Positions 11,596 to 23,539 of a stretch of 64,000 nucleotides of DNA are shown one piece after another (the stretch's first letter is position 1; every line of letters starts with the position of its first letter). Made by a program: the position numbers and the translations under genes. Under the pieces are notes generated by a model, which saw only the letters and a program-made list of their open reading frames with translations, did not search any database and was not told the origin of the DNA. This stretch comes from Cavia porcellus. Its lineage: Eukaryota > Chordata > Mammalia > Rodentia > Caviidae. Location: positions 187,482,982 through 187,546,981 of the forward strand of contig NW_026947484.1 in assembly GCF_034190915.1 (NCBI RefSeq). Reading direction: 5' to 3'.

Positions 11596-12388
11596 CTTGA
11601 AAAAGGGTTTATGGACCAAAAATCAAACATGAGAAAACAGTGGTCTATGTGGGGACCAGAGAACCAGAGAGTAATAGGGGCAACCCGACCAGTATTTGTG
11701 GATCAGTAGGAAAGATAGGCTTTAGTAGGTAAAGGAATACAACTAGAGATCAAGCCCAGGAAGGAGAAGGTTTGGAACCACTTAGGTAAATAGCAGGTCG
11801 TCCCCACAATCTAAAAACTGAGGGTGTTGGTGAGACCCAAAAATGCATAGTGCACCCTATGAAAGGGGAGGAATAGTCTTAAAAAGACAGCAGAGGATAT
11901 TGTTAATAATGTATCAGGATTTAAAACCCACATTACTCACACCGCTCTGCTTAGATAGATTTTATTCTGTCCCAGTTTGTCTACTTGCATTAGATTTGAG
12001 GGCACAGATAGCTTTCCCAAAAATAACAGGATATAGTACAATAATCATCTTTAATTTCCTATTAACCTAATCTGGAGCCCTGTATAACTTATGCTGTTTT
12101 ATCATGACTGATCTTAGTTAAATCTGGGTTATTTGATTGCTGTTTGGTATCAACAGATTTTATTTAAAACTTGAGTGATAGTATCAAGTCTGAGAGTATA
12201 GGCAACAACACTGAAGATGACAAGATTCACTACGATACCCATTCTGATTTGATTATTACCTGTTTTTGAAGTTTTACACTATCTACAAAGTTTTGTTTTT
12301 ATTAATATTGTTATGTACTGCTATACTCAATTATACTGTCTGATGATATAGGCAATTCTATTGAATATAACAAGAGACAACACAGTAA

Positions 12389-12741
12389 TGAAAGGGTTGC
12401 TGGCCCAGGCCGGATACTGTAGCCGGCAAAGCCAAGGAGCTCCTATCTCCCCCTACCCTTAGAAATTACCTCTGGCGCCAAACTAAGACCAATGGGCTAC
12501 CTGTGCATCCCTAATGCCCCTTAGGTTCCACCCCAGGCCGAGGCTACTTATGTGCCTCACTCCACGTGTTCCACGGAGAGATCGGAGAGATCGTTGGACC
12601 CCGGGGTGGAGATGCCATGCCCCAGGGGGTCGGGGGTGTCTCTCCCCGCATTCCCAAAATAAAGGTTACTTATATTTTATACTTCTTATCTTTTCAGCCA
12701 CCGCCAGTCCTTCTCCTCTTCCTCCCTTCACAGTTCTATCA
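12389..12741 (+). mobile_element. Solo LTR inserted in the half-L1 tail, 5-bp target duplication
   Basis: A 353-bp block starts TGAAAGGGTTG and ends GTTCTATCA, flanked by AGTAA at 12384-12388 and 12742-12746. It is GC-richer than its surroundings and has AATAAA near 12658-12663. The related tail at 41780-41830 lacks the block: 'attatggtaacc' there matches 'cacagtaa' joined to 'ccgctg' here, so the second copy acts as the empty site. A 5-bp duplication with TG...CA ends indicates retroviral-type integration; the ERV class is not assigned. Confidence 0.85.
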
Positions 12742-13384
12742 AGTAACCGCTGAAGAACTCCTTGTACAGTGGTTTTATGTCTTTTTCATTTCATGTGTTT
12801 ATAGGAATATGTTTTGTTTTGTCTTGCTTTGTTTTGTTTCTCTAATATAGAAAGGATAGAAATACATGTCAAGACTCATGCATGTGTAGAACCTATAAAC
12901 AGTTTACAAAAACTGATCTTACAATGCATGATGAAATGAACAAATACTTTGAAGAAAAAGAGACACTACAGTACCCAGTGCTGATCCTGTAATGTCATGA
13001 TGTGAAATCCAGCAATACTATTATTCTTTGTTCAGAGTGATTTTAGCCTGCTATGGTTTGTTTAATCTGAACATAAATGAAGATATGGATAACTGCATGT
13101 ATGTTTAAGTGTATAGGATTGATAACCATATTACTAAGTTTTGGTTGGATAGTTGAACAGAACTGTTTGCAGTCTCGCTGTTTGAATCCCCATTTTGTAT
13201 GTTTCACTTTTGTATCTTGAACAACTATTTGTAAAAGGACAATAGGTAATCATCAACTAGTGATTTCTTACTGTTTATTTTTTCTTTGAAAGTATGCATT
13301 ATTTCTACCTGTTTTCTGTTTTTAGTCTTTATTTAAATAAAATTTTAAAAAATAATAAAAAATAAAACTGAGAGTAGTGAATAG

Positions 13385-14480
13385 AGCAAAAGAAACATAA
13401 CAAAACAAAACAGTGAAAACAACTTTGCCTTCAAACAGAAGATAGAAGGAAATCTTCCATATTTGCTATATTGCATATGGTCATCCTCTCAAGAGATGCT
13501 AAGACATCTATCCCCAGTTGCTAACAGGAGAGGGAGGGTGTGTCTGATTGTCAGCCCATTTGCTGGTAGGCTCTTGGGAGTGCTGGTTATCCTCCTGGCC
13601 CACACCGGGGGCGCTTACCAAGAAGGCAGAAAAGTAAGCTGCCTAAGTCCCACCATGGCTAGATCTCGGAGGTGCTGGTTCTCCTCACAGCTGCTCCTAT
13701 ATTCTCTATTATTATTCCTTGATCCTCCTCATCCTAAGCCTTTTGCTCTTGTATATCTTACCTACCATTTTTTCCTCCCTAGCTACACATCCTGACAACC
13801 ACACAGCTTTCCTCAACCACAAAGTAAATCCCCTTTCTCTCATATTTTGCCCTGGGCCCCATAAAATATCCTCTGAAAACTCTCAGTACTAAACCTTCAG
13901 CTCAGCTGAAAGTACTGCAATAAAATCAGACCACATCAATCTTTTCTCCTCATTTATCACTATTTTCCCCTTCAAATCTCCCTCTCAGTGTCCAACATTC
14001 CCATCCAACCTCCTTTCATTCTCCCAACCCCACTTTACCTTCCTCACTGAAGAATAACCACAAATAATAAATTGCATAGAATGCATAAAGTGCATAGAGA
14101 ATAGACAAAGGAGGTAAGTGTAAATGCTACCATATAGAAGTATAAGACTGCATCTGTATAAGCAGAAACAATTCTTTTTGGAAAATATAGGGACACAGTC
14201 AAAATCACTTAAAGTAAATAACAGAAGGAGTAAATACTAGTGCTGGGTATACAAAGCTGAAAGTGAAACACAAGGAAGCAATATCCTACTCTAAAATCTC
14301 CATATAAGCCATAAACTGTCCTCACTTCTCTAGTCCTCAGCCTGCAGTAATTCACACCCCTGCCAGCCCTGCCCACAACAAAGAAGAGGAAAAAGTGGGC
14401 CACATGTAATTTAAATAGATAGACAGATAGAAAGGCAGAAAATAACACAGATACACATAGAAGAATGGAAAAGGAAGAAA
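13385..14480. other. Unassigned intronic sequence
   Basis: No exon or recognisable element was found. A C/T-rich stretch covers about 13670-14040 and a short GATA-like run lies near 14415-14430. An open frame at 13463-13795 has no supporting features. Confidence 0.4.
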
Positions 14481-14485
14481 ACAGA

Positions 14486-14531
14486 GGATCCCGGGTACCG
14501 ATAAAAAGGAAAAAGACAAAAAAAAAAAAAC
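14486..14531 (+). repeat. ID SINE, 3' fragment only
   Basis: Only GGATCCCGGGTACCG plus the diagnostic ATAAAAAGGAAAAAGAC tail and poly-A remain. The 5' two-thirds are missing. Confidence 0.75.
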
Positions 14532-15934
14532 CCAAACTTCTAGATATGATGAAAATTTTTAAGTTCTAAGAGTAAAATTCATCACAATCAATGATCACAT
14601 TAGGAAACAGAGCAAGCTCAAATATACAACCTTATAAGAAATCTTAAGATATTTGAAAAAAACAACAAACCAGTCCTAAAATGAAACGGAGGGAAATTAT
14701 AAAGACGAGACTAGAAATCAATAAATTGAGACGAGATAGCAGAAAAACAATAATCTATGAACTGATACCTGGTTCATTGAAAGAATAAGTAAACTAGATA
14801 AGCCATTAGCTAGATTCACCAAGAGAAAGAGAGAAAAGATCCGCATTGATGCAATTAGAAATGAAAAAGGTGAAATCATAAGAGACTGTCAAAAGTCAGA
14901 AGACAGTGACTACTTAAAAAAAAATTACATTCCAACAAATTTGCAAATTTTTAAGAAATGGACAGATTCCTAGACACAAACTACTAAAACTAACCCAAAA
15001 AGATATCAATATGCTTAAGAACCCAGTAACAAGCAGTAAAATTGTCAAAATAATAAGGCATCTACCAATAAAGAAAAGCCTAGAACCTGACAGATTTACT
15101 GCTGAGTTGTACAAAACCTGTAATGAAGTTGTATCACCAATACTCCTCAAGCTTTTAAAAGAAATTGAAAAGTATGGAATGCTCCAAAATTCATTTATGG
15201 AAGCCAGTATGACCCTTATTACAAAACTTGTTAAAGGCTTAACTAAAAAGAAAATCTATTGGCTAATCTTTTAATGAACATAGATACAAAAATCCTCAAT
15301 ACGACATTTGCAAACAGAATGCAGCACATCATCAAAAAGATCAGGCATCATGAGCAAATAGATTTCATCTCAGAGATGCAAGGATGTTTCAACATAGGTA
15401 AATCAATAAATGTAATACATCACATAGGTAAAAAAAACCATATGATTATATCAACAGATGCATAAAAAAGCTTTTGACAAAATCCAATACTCTTTCATGT
15501 TAAAACACCCTGAAGAAAATAGTTGTAGAAGAACCATATCTTAATATGATAAAAGCTATATATGACAAACCAACAGGCAGTATCATACTAAATGAGGAAA
15601 CACTAAAAGCAGTCTGCCTAAAATCAGAAACAAGAATGTCCTCTATCACCTCTTCTATTCTACATAGTACTTGAAACATTAGGAAGAGCAATGAGGCAAG
15701 ATAAAGAAATAAAAGGGATAGGTATAGGAAAAGAAAAAGTCAAATTTAATTATTTGCAGATGACAGAATCCTCTACATAGAAGAAACAAAATATTCCACC
15801 AAAAGACTCCCAGAATTCAGTAGAATAGTGGCATGCCAATCAAAACACAAAAATCAATTGCATTACTACTATACTCCAATAATGAACTCACCCAGAAAGA
15901 AATAAGGAAAACAGTGCTAACATAGAAGATTAGG

Positions 15935-16175
15935 GTTTGGCAAAACTGGCTGGGGAAGTAGGTAGGACCTGTTCATTGCAAGATGTGGGAACACACACAC
16001 AAAACAGCTCCCAAAGCCCGTCACGTGGACTTTGTTCTGGAACTAGAGCAAGTTTTCCAAAGGCTGACCTACACCTGCCGTCAGCCTGACACATGGGATC
16101 CCAGCACCACTCTCAGGACCTGTATTTAGAAGTTCTCATAGGTTTCCTCAAGATTTGGACAGTATAAAAGGATAC
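15935..16175. other. Non-L1 segment inside the L1 copy
   Basis: Around 15930 the L1 frame stops matching, and it resumes near 16175 ('aatagcaaaagtaatcctga'). The intervening stretch of about 240 bp is GC-richer and not L1-like, and several hundred bases of expected L1 sequence appear to be missing. It may be an insertion accompanied by deletion. Its origin is unknown. Confidence 0.45.
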
Positions 16176-16867
16176 AGATGCCAAGAAGAGACCCAGAATA
16201 GCAAAAGTAATCCTGAGCAATAAGAACAAAGCAGGAGGCATCAGAAATCTTGACTTCAAATTATATTAACAAACTGCAGTGATAAAAACATCATGGTACT
16301 GCCATAAAAACAGACTTGCAAATCAGTGGGACAGAATCAAGGATGCAGAAACAAATTGAGGCATATATAGCTCCCTGATTCTTGACAAAGGGGCCAAAAA
16401 TATATGCTGAAGGAAAAAGAACTTCTTTATCAAATGGTGCCAGCAAAACTGGCTATTCATATGTAGAAAACTGAATCTAGACTCTTATCTCTTCATGTTT
16501 TATGCAGAAATCAAAATAAATCAAAGCTTTAAGTTTTAAATAAAAAATGGTCTCCTGAAAGATAAAATAATTAAAACCCTTGATGACAGTTGCACAACAA
16601 ATAACATCAAAAATCAATAAACAGAATCATACTAAGATAAATACCTTCTGCACAGCAAAGGAAACAAAATAGAATGAGGAGACAGCCTACACCTTGGGAA
16701 AAAAATTTTGTCAACAATTCCTCAAAGGACTAACATGTAGAATACTACAGAATTAAAAAAATTATACATAGACATACAGAAGAACAAGTACAAATGAATA
16801 AATAAATGTATGAAAAAATGTTCAAAACCTCTGGCTATTAGAGAAATACAAATTAAAGCAACATTGA

Positions 16868-16970
16868 GGGGCTGGGGATTTAGCTCAGTGGCATAAGCAC
16901 CTGCCTTGCAAGCGCATGGCCATGAGTTTGATCCCAGGTATTAAAAAAAAACACACACAACTCCCCAGAA
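16868..16970 (+). repeat. ID SINE inserted in the L1
   Basis: It has the complete head GGGGCTGGGGATTTAGCTC, a GTTTGATCCCAGGTA B-box region and an A/CA-rich tail. Confidence 0.9.
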
Positions 16971-17739
16971 CCCCTAAAAAACGAACACTGAAATACTATC
17001 TTGCTCCAGAAAGAAGAGCTATTTTAAGAAATCAAATAGTGTAGTAACAAATGCTGGGCAGGCTGTGGGGGAAAAGAAATATTTTACATTCCTTAGTAGG
17101 AATGTAAAGTAGTACAACCATTATGGAACTCAGTATGAAGATTCCTCAAAAAACATAAACTAGAAATTCTATTGTCTCTGCTGTTCTCCTTCTAGGTAAC
17201 TTCTTGAGTTATAGACATCGTATTACAGTGATACATACATACTTGTGCTTATAGCAGCACAATTCATAATAGCTAAATCTTGAATACAGCCTATATATAT
17301 ATATATGTCAATAGATGAATGGGTAAAGGAAGTGTGGTATTTATACACCAAGGAGTACTACTCTGCAATAAAGAAAGATAAATCAATAATTTGTAGAAGA
17401 TGCATGCATCTGGAGACCATAATGTTAAGTGAAATAAATACAGATGCAATAGTTGAAATATCACATAGTTTCTCTTATAGGATAAATATAAAATATAAAT
17501 AAAGAGCAAAATAAATGATAGATAATAGAAAATAGAGTAATAGGTCTTTTGCAAAAGGAAAAGAGATGGAAAACAGAGGGGTCAGGGGGAGGAGAGAGGA
17601 ATAAAAAAGAATTAAGATGTGTTATGTACATGTACCAATTCTCCATAAGGAATGGAGTCATTATATACTGAAAACAGGTACTAATAAAACAATTACAGTT
17701 TTGTAAAAATTACTTTAAAAAAAGAAAGAAGAGAAAAAT

Positions 17740-20700
17740 CTGGAAATAAGGACAGGGCAGGTTGCACTTAATTTAGCAGATCACCTGAGGCTGAAACTTA
17801 GAGCTGCAGAAGGGTGGGTGACGGGGGACATAGCCGCTAAGAGGCAGGCCACAGGCACTGCTCTATTCCAGAAACACTAAGCAACCAGGTGAACAGTGCA
17901 AGTGGGTAGTGGGGCAAGAAGCAGAAGATTGGTTGAGAATGTATGTAGGGAACAGGTAATCTGCCAGATATCCTCTGCTCTCTTTCAAGCAATTGTCCTG
18001 GTCCCCATTAAAACACACAACAGCACTTCAGCTTATGGAGAGGTCAAATTGGAGAAGCTGGAGGTCCCGGACTGCAAGCACAAGGGTAGGGAGGAGACAC
18101 TACACTACAACCAGAGAGGTTAAACTTGTAAAAGGGATCTCTGAGTGACAATGCGCTACCTCTCCTCCTTGCCTGCCTTCCGTTCCCTAGCTCAGAGGTG
18201 TAGTCACAAGATTTATACTGTAACCACCCCCTGGCCTCCTAACCTCACCCTTCCACAGCCATCACCTCTGAACAAATAATCTACCCCAACAGCTAGGAAA
18301 CTGGAACTGAAGGACTGCTCTGCTGAGTGCTTACTCCGGAGGATAAACAGCTACAGATGCTGACATCTGGTGGATCCTCATTAAATACATCTTCACCTCT
18401 CTATCCCTCAGGGCAACAAGGTCTCCTACACACAAACACATTAGTATCTACATCTTACAATCAGCACTCTTAAGTATCAACAGCCAGCCACGGAGTGCTT
18501 ATAATAATGTATCCTGAGGCAGAAGAAAAGAATCAGGAAAAATAAAGACAAGAAAGTAAAAAACTTTTAAAAAATGAAATACCATAGAGTCATGATATGA
18601 TATTGCTTCCATCAAACTAGGATACTATTCTCTTTTATAAAGAGAAGTGCATTGAGAGAAGAAAAGAACGTGGTTAGAAAATGTATCATTCTGGGTATGC
18701 CCTCTAACAGAAATGTGTACAGAGGACAGAAACAAGTTGAGGGTAGGCAAGCAACAGAAAAAAAGAATGTGGGTCTTTAGAACTGGGGAACTGCCACTGC
18801 ACCCCTAGCACTCCCTCCTGAGAGACTAAAGACAGAGTCAAAACAACTGGAAAAAACCTCTACCTTATTTAATACATGATTTTCAAGTTTTTTCCTACTT
18901 CCATCTTAACTATATGCTAATGCTTAATAATATATATAACCTGATAATAATATACAATACTGCATATGTGCTACCCCATAAATTTCCTCTAGATTCCTAC
19001 AATATGAAACGAAAAACTATGTTCCAAGCTTATTATCTTGTTGTTTCTATTAACTATGCTGAAGTCGGTCTTACGCTAGCAAGACAGTGGAGTGTTAACA
19101 GTTCACATTTGAGGAGCACATATTAATCAAGCTCATCGTGTGTAAAGAAATGCAATGCTGAAGGCCCTATGGAACACAACCCCAGGTGTCCATGACACAC
19201 TGCTTTCATTGTTCTCCATGCTTCAGAATTGCTCCGCCAAAGGCTTACCTTCGACTGCCCTGCAGTCTGGTTTTCTCCTGTTAAATTCATATTGGATGAC
19301 TGATGTTCCGTATAATAAATATTTTATCTTTCTACACCTTTCTTCTAAGAAGAATATGCCTTTTTGATGGTGAGGCACTCTCAGGCACCTGGAGTCCAAA
19401 AACAGCTCTGAACCCTTTTGTCCAGAGTAAGCACTGCAGCTTCTAAATGTTTTTACCTTGCTATAACACATCTACTAAACTATGCTATTCAATTATCTAA
19501 ATAAAAATTTACCTTCATAAATATACTAGAAACCCTACAGACAGCTGAATAATTGAGTAAAACTAATCAATATTAGTAACTGCTTGGCTTAACACTATTA
19601 CCTACATTATACACTATGTTTATTCTGGTAATGTCTAAAAATTTCACAATAAGTAAAAATTTCACAAAATGCTGCAGGAAAACTGTTCAGATAGAGAAGG
19701 AGTTGATGTAATTAATTCTTGAATAATTTTATTATGACATCTGGTACAACTAACTAATCAAGTCAGTAATTGACCCATTTATCACTACTCCTTTCTCTCA
19801 AGCTTTTCCTGATGACTGATAAGGGGTACATGTAGCTAAGATTGCGGGTAATGACAGCAAGCATTTTTGTATAGAAAAAAATAAGAAAAAGGAAGGCTAA
19901 CACATGCCATGCCGCAAAAGTAAAGTAGGACTCTAAAGAAATGGCCTTATTGGCCCACCTATTTCTACCTTTCAGAATCAATTTTACTCTATACTAAATT
20001 TACATCATCTGTGTAGCCAAGTACTTTGGTATAGCTCCAAGCTTTGCAATATAACTGATCAAACTTCTCACTTGGCAATGGTCAATCAAAAGTAAATAAT
20101 TCTATTTATATACAGTTATAACACTATGAGAGCCAGCCTCTCTAATTAACCAAAATGTGGAACCCCTTAATTTGTTTCCATGCATGACGAGAATAACCAG
20201 TTTACTGGACAACACTTCCATCTTTAAAAAATCACAGCATCACTTACTGCTAATGAATGAAAAAGAAATTAATGGATAATAGAATACTAATCCTGAATTC
20301 TAGAAACATCTTCAAATTTGCACTGAAATTCCCATCTCAGTATTCTTGGCACTTACGTTCTATATATTTTTTTAACTTAAAAGGTCTTAAAGATGAAAAC
20401 AGGTAGCAGCTATGGTAGAGAAAGCTACCGCTTTTCTTGTGTAAGCTACCTAGCTGAGGTTAATGGATAGTGTTTCTACTGAAAGGCTTGATAATCACAT
20501 CCTCCAGCCCAATCATCACACACACAGAAATAAACATAAACATAAATAAAAATCAATGGAGAGGCCCACAGCTTAAAATTTACATTGCGACAGGTCCTTC
20601 TCGAGGAACAAGGATCACTGGTCTGTCTGACAGAAGTAATACAACCTGCCAGATCAACGCGTGGTACTCAGTAAACTTGCTATTGCCAAAAGTGACACCA

Positions 20701-20950
20701 CTACTCCACCAGAGCCTGGCCAGTACAGGTTCTATGCAGCCTTCTTCATAGACCCTTCCACTAGCTTGTCTTCCTTCTACCTGTTTTGTTAAGTGGCTAG
20801 GCAGTATTTCTCAATTTTGGGCTTTCCTCAAAGAAAAGCAGTGAAGTAAGGAAATTTGCTCATATAACAAGTATACTCTTCATGTCCATTAATATATGTG
20901 TACCTGAAGAGGGTTAAGAGTTACTGTGAGACACACACCCAAGGTTCAAA
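17740..20950. other. Unassigned intronic sequence
   Basis: I recognise no exon or repeat. Bases 17740-18420 are noticeably less AT-rich than the rest, which may reflect a very old element or a conserved intronic segment; a cross-species alignment would tell. Confidence 0.4.
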
Positions 20951-20958
20951 AAGCATGC

Positions 20959-21110
20959 TAGTCAGATGTGGTGGCACATGCCTATAATCCCAGCATTTAG
21001 GAGGCTGAGACAGGTGAATGGTTGTGAGTTCGAGACCAGCCTGGGCTACAAAGTGAGTGCAAGGCTGGCCTGAACTGCACAGTGAGACCTTGCCTCAAAA
21101 AGACAAAAAG
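20959..21110 (+). repeat. B1-type SINE with internal duplication
   Basis: It contains GTGGTGGCACATGCCTATAA, GAGACCAGCCTGGGCTACAA and then the second related block 'ggctggcctgaactgcacag', the B1 internal duplication of about 29 bp. It ends CTTGCCTCAAAAAG. Confidence 0.9.
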
Positions 21111-21862
21111 GGAAGAAGAAGAAAGAAAAAGTGGAATAAATGAAGTTATAACAGGTCTATCATGCAAAGTTTTGCACCTTCGTATTATGGTGCACTGTTT
21201 TGATCACTAACAAAAACTTCAACATACACAATTAAAAAGTTATACACTCTATTCCTGTATCGCTTTCTAAAAAAGGATATATGAGTGTTAGATTTGAAAA
21301 CAGCACAGAAAACCTAGAAAGCAACCAAGCACACACACAAAAACAACAAAAGTCAAATGACAGCAACAACAAAATAGTGATAAAGGGTTTCAAAGTAAGA
21401 TGATAGGAATTTAACAATGGTGGTTACATTACATATTGTTATCTTCAAATTAGTTGCTCAGGTTACCAGATGCAGGCATACAAAATTGATCAAACGATAT
21501 GATTTCCCTTTGAGCAGTTTCTTTCCCTTTTACTATGTCTATTGTAAATTTTGGATTTTATTTACTTTCAGTTTCTTATACTAGGGAGAAAATCTGGTGT
21601 TTAACAGGTGAGTTTGACTTATTTCACTATGATTTATTTCACTTAGGTCTCTAGTTGCATCCATTTACCTAAAAACATTCAACATCACTGGTCATTTGAG
21701 AAATGCAAATTAAAAAATACCAACTTTTAAAAAGATTGTTAAATCAACAGAAGTTAGGCATTTTAACAAAGTCTCATGTCTAATCTCAATTTATCTGAAA
21801 TGTACAAACAAATATAAATCACATTATGTAACTTTATTGTGGTAGACAATGAAAACTCTCAC

Positions 21863-21986
21863 CTTCTCGATGTTTATCTGGTGCCTTCGCAACCTCTCCA
21901 GATCTGTTGGGATTACTATCTTAGTGAACTTCTGGATAGCTGGTTCAAGGCGGCGTAACTTCACTTTTTCATCATCTTCAAACATC
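21863..21986 (-). CDS. STX17: STX17 exon 2: start codon and residues 1-41
   Basis: Read on the minus strand, a pyrimidine-rich acceptor ending TTTTTTAG (AG at 21988-21987) is followed by one G and then ATG (21985-21983). The frame runs 41 codons, beginning MFEDDEKVKLRRLEP and ending RRHQINIEK, to a GAG AAG|GTGAGAG donor (GT at 21862-21861), phase 0. It matches the N-terminus of mammalian syntaxin 17, the start of the regulatory Habc-like region. Compared with the sequence I recall for human and mouse, residue 2 is Phe instead of Ser, residue 5 Asp instead of Glu and residue 34 Arg instead of Lys; Thr21 is as in mouse. Spliced to the proposed exon 1, the start context has A at -3 and G at -1. 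No stop codon, frameshift or splice damage is seen, so this is a working exon and not a processed pseudogene. Confidence 0.95.
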
Positions 21987-23424
21987 CTAAAAAATATTCT
22001 GTCACTTCTGCTTCCAAAAACTGTCTTCTCTGCTCATACAAAAAACCTAAAAGGAAAATACTTCTTTCAGAATGTTTTTGAAATCAGTTTCCATTATTTT
22101 TAAGTCATCAATTAGGTAGATTTACGACTTATTCTAAATATATATTCAACATAATGCTGAACTTCCGTGGTTTGATTTTCTTTATGAAACCATGTATTTC
22201 AAAATCCTTTTCTCTTGTAGAACATTTAGAAAATATAAATAAATGAAGACAATAAAAATAACAATGAAGTCCTCATCTTAGATACTGTTTTACGTTTTCA
22301 TATATGCCACTGGGCCTTTCTCTATGTAAGTATGTAAACATTTTTTTAATTAGGAGTATACAGTTGAAGTTTTTATTTCTTCATCTATATTGGACATCGA
22401 ATAACTTTCTGTCCCTATTCTACCAGCAGTTGCGTGTGTGTGCATGTTATTGGTGAGTGAATCTAAGATCTTCACACTGAGCTACATTCCTAGCCCTTCG
22501 TGTACTTTTTACTATGAGACAGGTTAAACTGTCCAGGTTGAGCCTAAACTTGGACACAAAAGTAGACGATTCAAAGTAAAGGGGCAAAGGGAGGAAGAAG
22601 AAAAGAAGAAGGGGTAATTGGGGGGAAATTATCAAAATATGTTTTATAAATGTATGAATATGCCAAGATGAAACCCACTAGTGTGTATAACTAATATGTA
22701 GTAATTTTTAAAACCACAACTTTAAATGTCCTATTTTTTCCTTTCACAGATGAAAATCTTCAAGTGCTGGTCATAAAGACTGCCTTCACTATCTATGCAC
22801 TAATAACTTGGTTCTTAGATACATACATAGAGAAAGAATATTTCCAGGCACCTAAAACAGTGGGTAGCGAATGGAAGCAGAGCTTGTCTACAGAACCAGT
22901 AAGACAGGAAAATTCATGGCTAAGGGGTAGAGCTAAGAGTACTCTAAAAAGAACATCACATAAATCTATTTTTAAATATCCAAAGATAAAAAGGAAAGAA
23001 TATACTCTGAAAACTTAGATGCCATTATGAAACAATCTGGATATAAACCAAATAAACATCTAGAATTAAAACCTCAAACAATAGTTTAAACCCTAAACTA
23101 TACAGCTAAAAAAAAAAAAAGAAAACTGACTAGAAGATATCAATCAGAACACAGAGAAATAAAAAGATAAAAAACATTAAATATATGAGATATAAAGGAT
23201 AAAAGTAATGAACTGAATGACAAATAGGAAAGAATAAAGAAATGCTGAAAAGAAATTACTCAGAGACTGCTGAGAATTAAACCACTTTTTAAAATCTCAA
23301 ATTGAAAGCGCACACATGCCCCAAGCATAAGTAAAAAACAACAACTAAAAGCATGGAAAAAAAATTACAGATCCTCAAGGACAAAGAAAAAACATTACAA
23401 GGCAAACCAGAGATAAAAGGTAAA

Positions 23425-23530
23425 CTGGATGTGGTGGTCCATACCTATAATCCCAGCACTCAGGAGGCTGAGACAGCAGGATCTAGAGGCTGTTTGAACT
23501 ACAGGAAACCTTGTCTCAAGAGAAAAAAAA
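23425..23530 (+). repeat. B1-type SINE
   Basis: It has GGATGTGGTGGTCCATACCT, ATAATCCCAGCACTCAGGAG and an ending CCTTGTCTCAAGAGAAAAAA. It is a short form lacking most of the duplicated inner segment. Confidence 0.85.
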
Positions 23531-23539
23531 GTAAGATAC

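Larger units (their letters stand above)
9562..13360 (+). mobile_element. Near-complete half-L1 (HAL1-like) LINE: ORF1 but no ORF2
   Basis: It opens with an L1-like 5' start ('cttccggtaaagatggcaga'), has a 5'UTR to about 10320 and a decayed ORF1 (about 10323-11350). Next comes a remnant of about 35 codons of the ORF2 start (11460-11595), then a 3' tail of about 1.7 kb ending AATAAAATTTTAAAAAATAA near 13360. There is no endonuclease core, reverse transcriptase or cysteine region. Half-L1 families are a known class that depends on L1 enzymes supplied in trans. A second, 5'-truncated copy at 41150-42312 has the same tail, so this is a family and not a single deletion. It is interrupted by a 353-bp LTR. 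Confidence 0.75.
14560..17710 (+). mobile_element. L1 LINE, 5'-truncated, decayed ORF2 and 3'UTR
   Basis: The sequence follows L1 ORF2 from before the reverse transcriptase to its C-terminus and 3'UTR. Visible pieces include [13 protein letters not shown] (about 14801-14840), a stretch like 'LEPDRFTAELYKT' (15078-15116), MNIDTKILN (15272-15300), HMIISTDA (15437-15463), a YLYTKEYYSAIKKDKS C-terminal block (17341-17388) and the 3' end 'gttatgtacatgtacc'. Frameshifts and stops abound. It is interrupted at about 15935-16175 by unrelated DNA and at 16868 by an ID. It cannot encode a functional protein. Confidence 0.85.
8186..21862 (-). other. STX17: STX17 intron 2
   Basis: The intron is 13.7 kb. 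From low to high coordinate it holds an inverted ID (8989-9096), a reversed half-L1 tail (9340-9561), a near-complete half-L1 (about 9562-13360) with a solo LTR, a decayed L1 (about 14560-17710) and a B1 (20959-21110). I recognise nothing in 17720-20950, which includes a moderately GC-rich patch at 17740-18420, nor in 13385-14480. All the large retroelements lie antisense to STX17. Confidence 0.85.

Noticed and set aside
12514..12850. Two plus-strand frames of 79 and 94 codons
   Set aside because: Both lie in or run out of the solo LTR at 12389-12741 and show no gag or other motif.
15011..15465. Reverse-transcriptase-like gene
   Set aside because: It matches L1 ORF2 but is broken by stops and frameshifts; it is part of a dead L1 copy.
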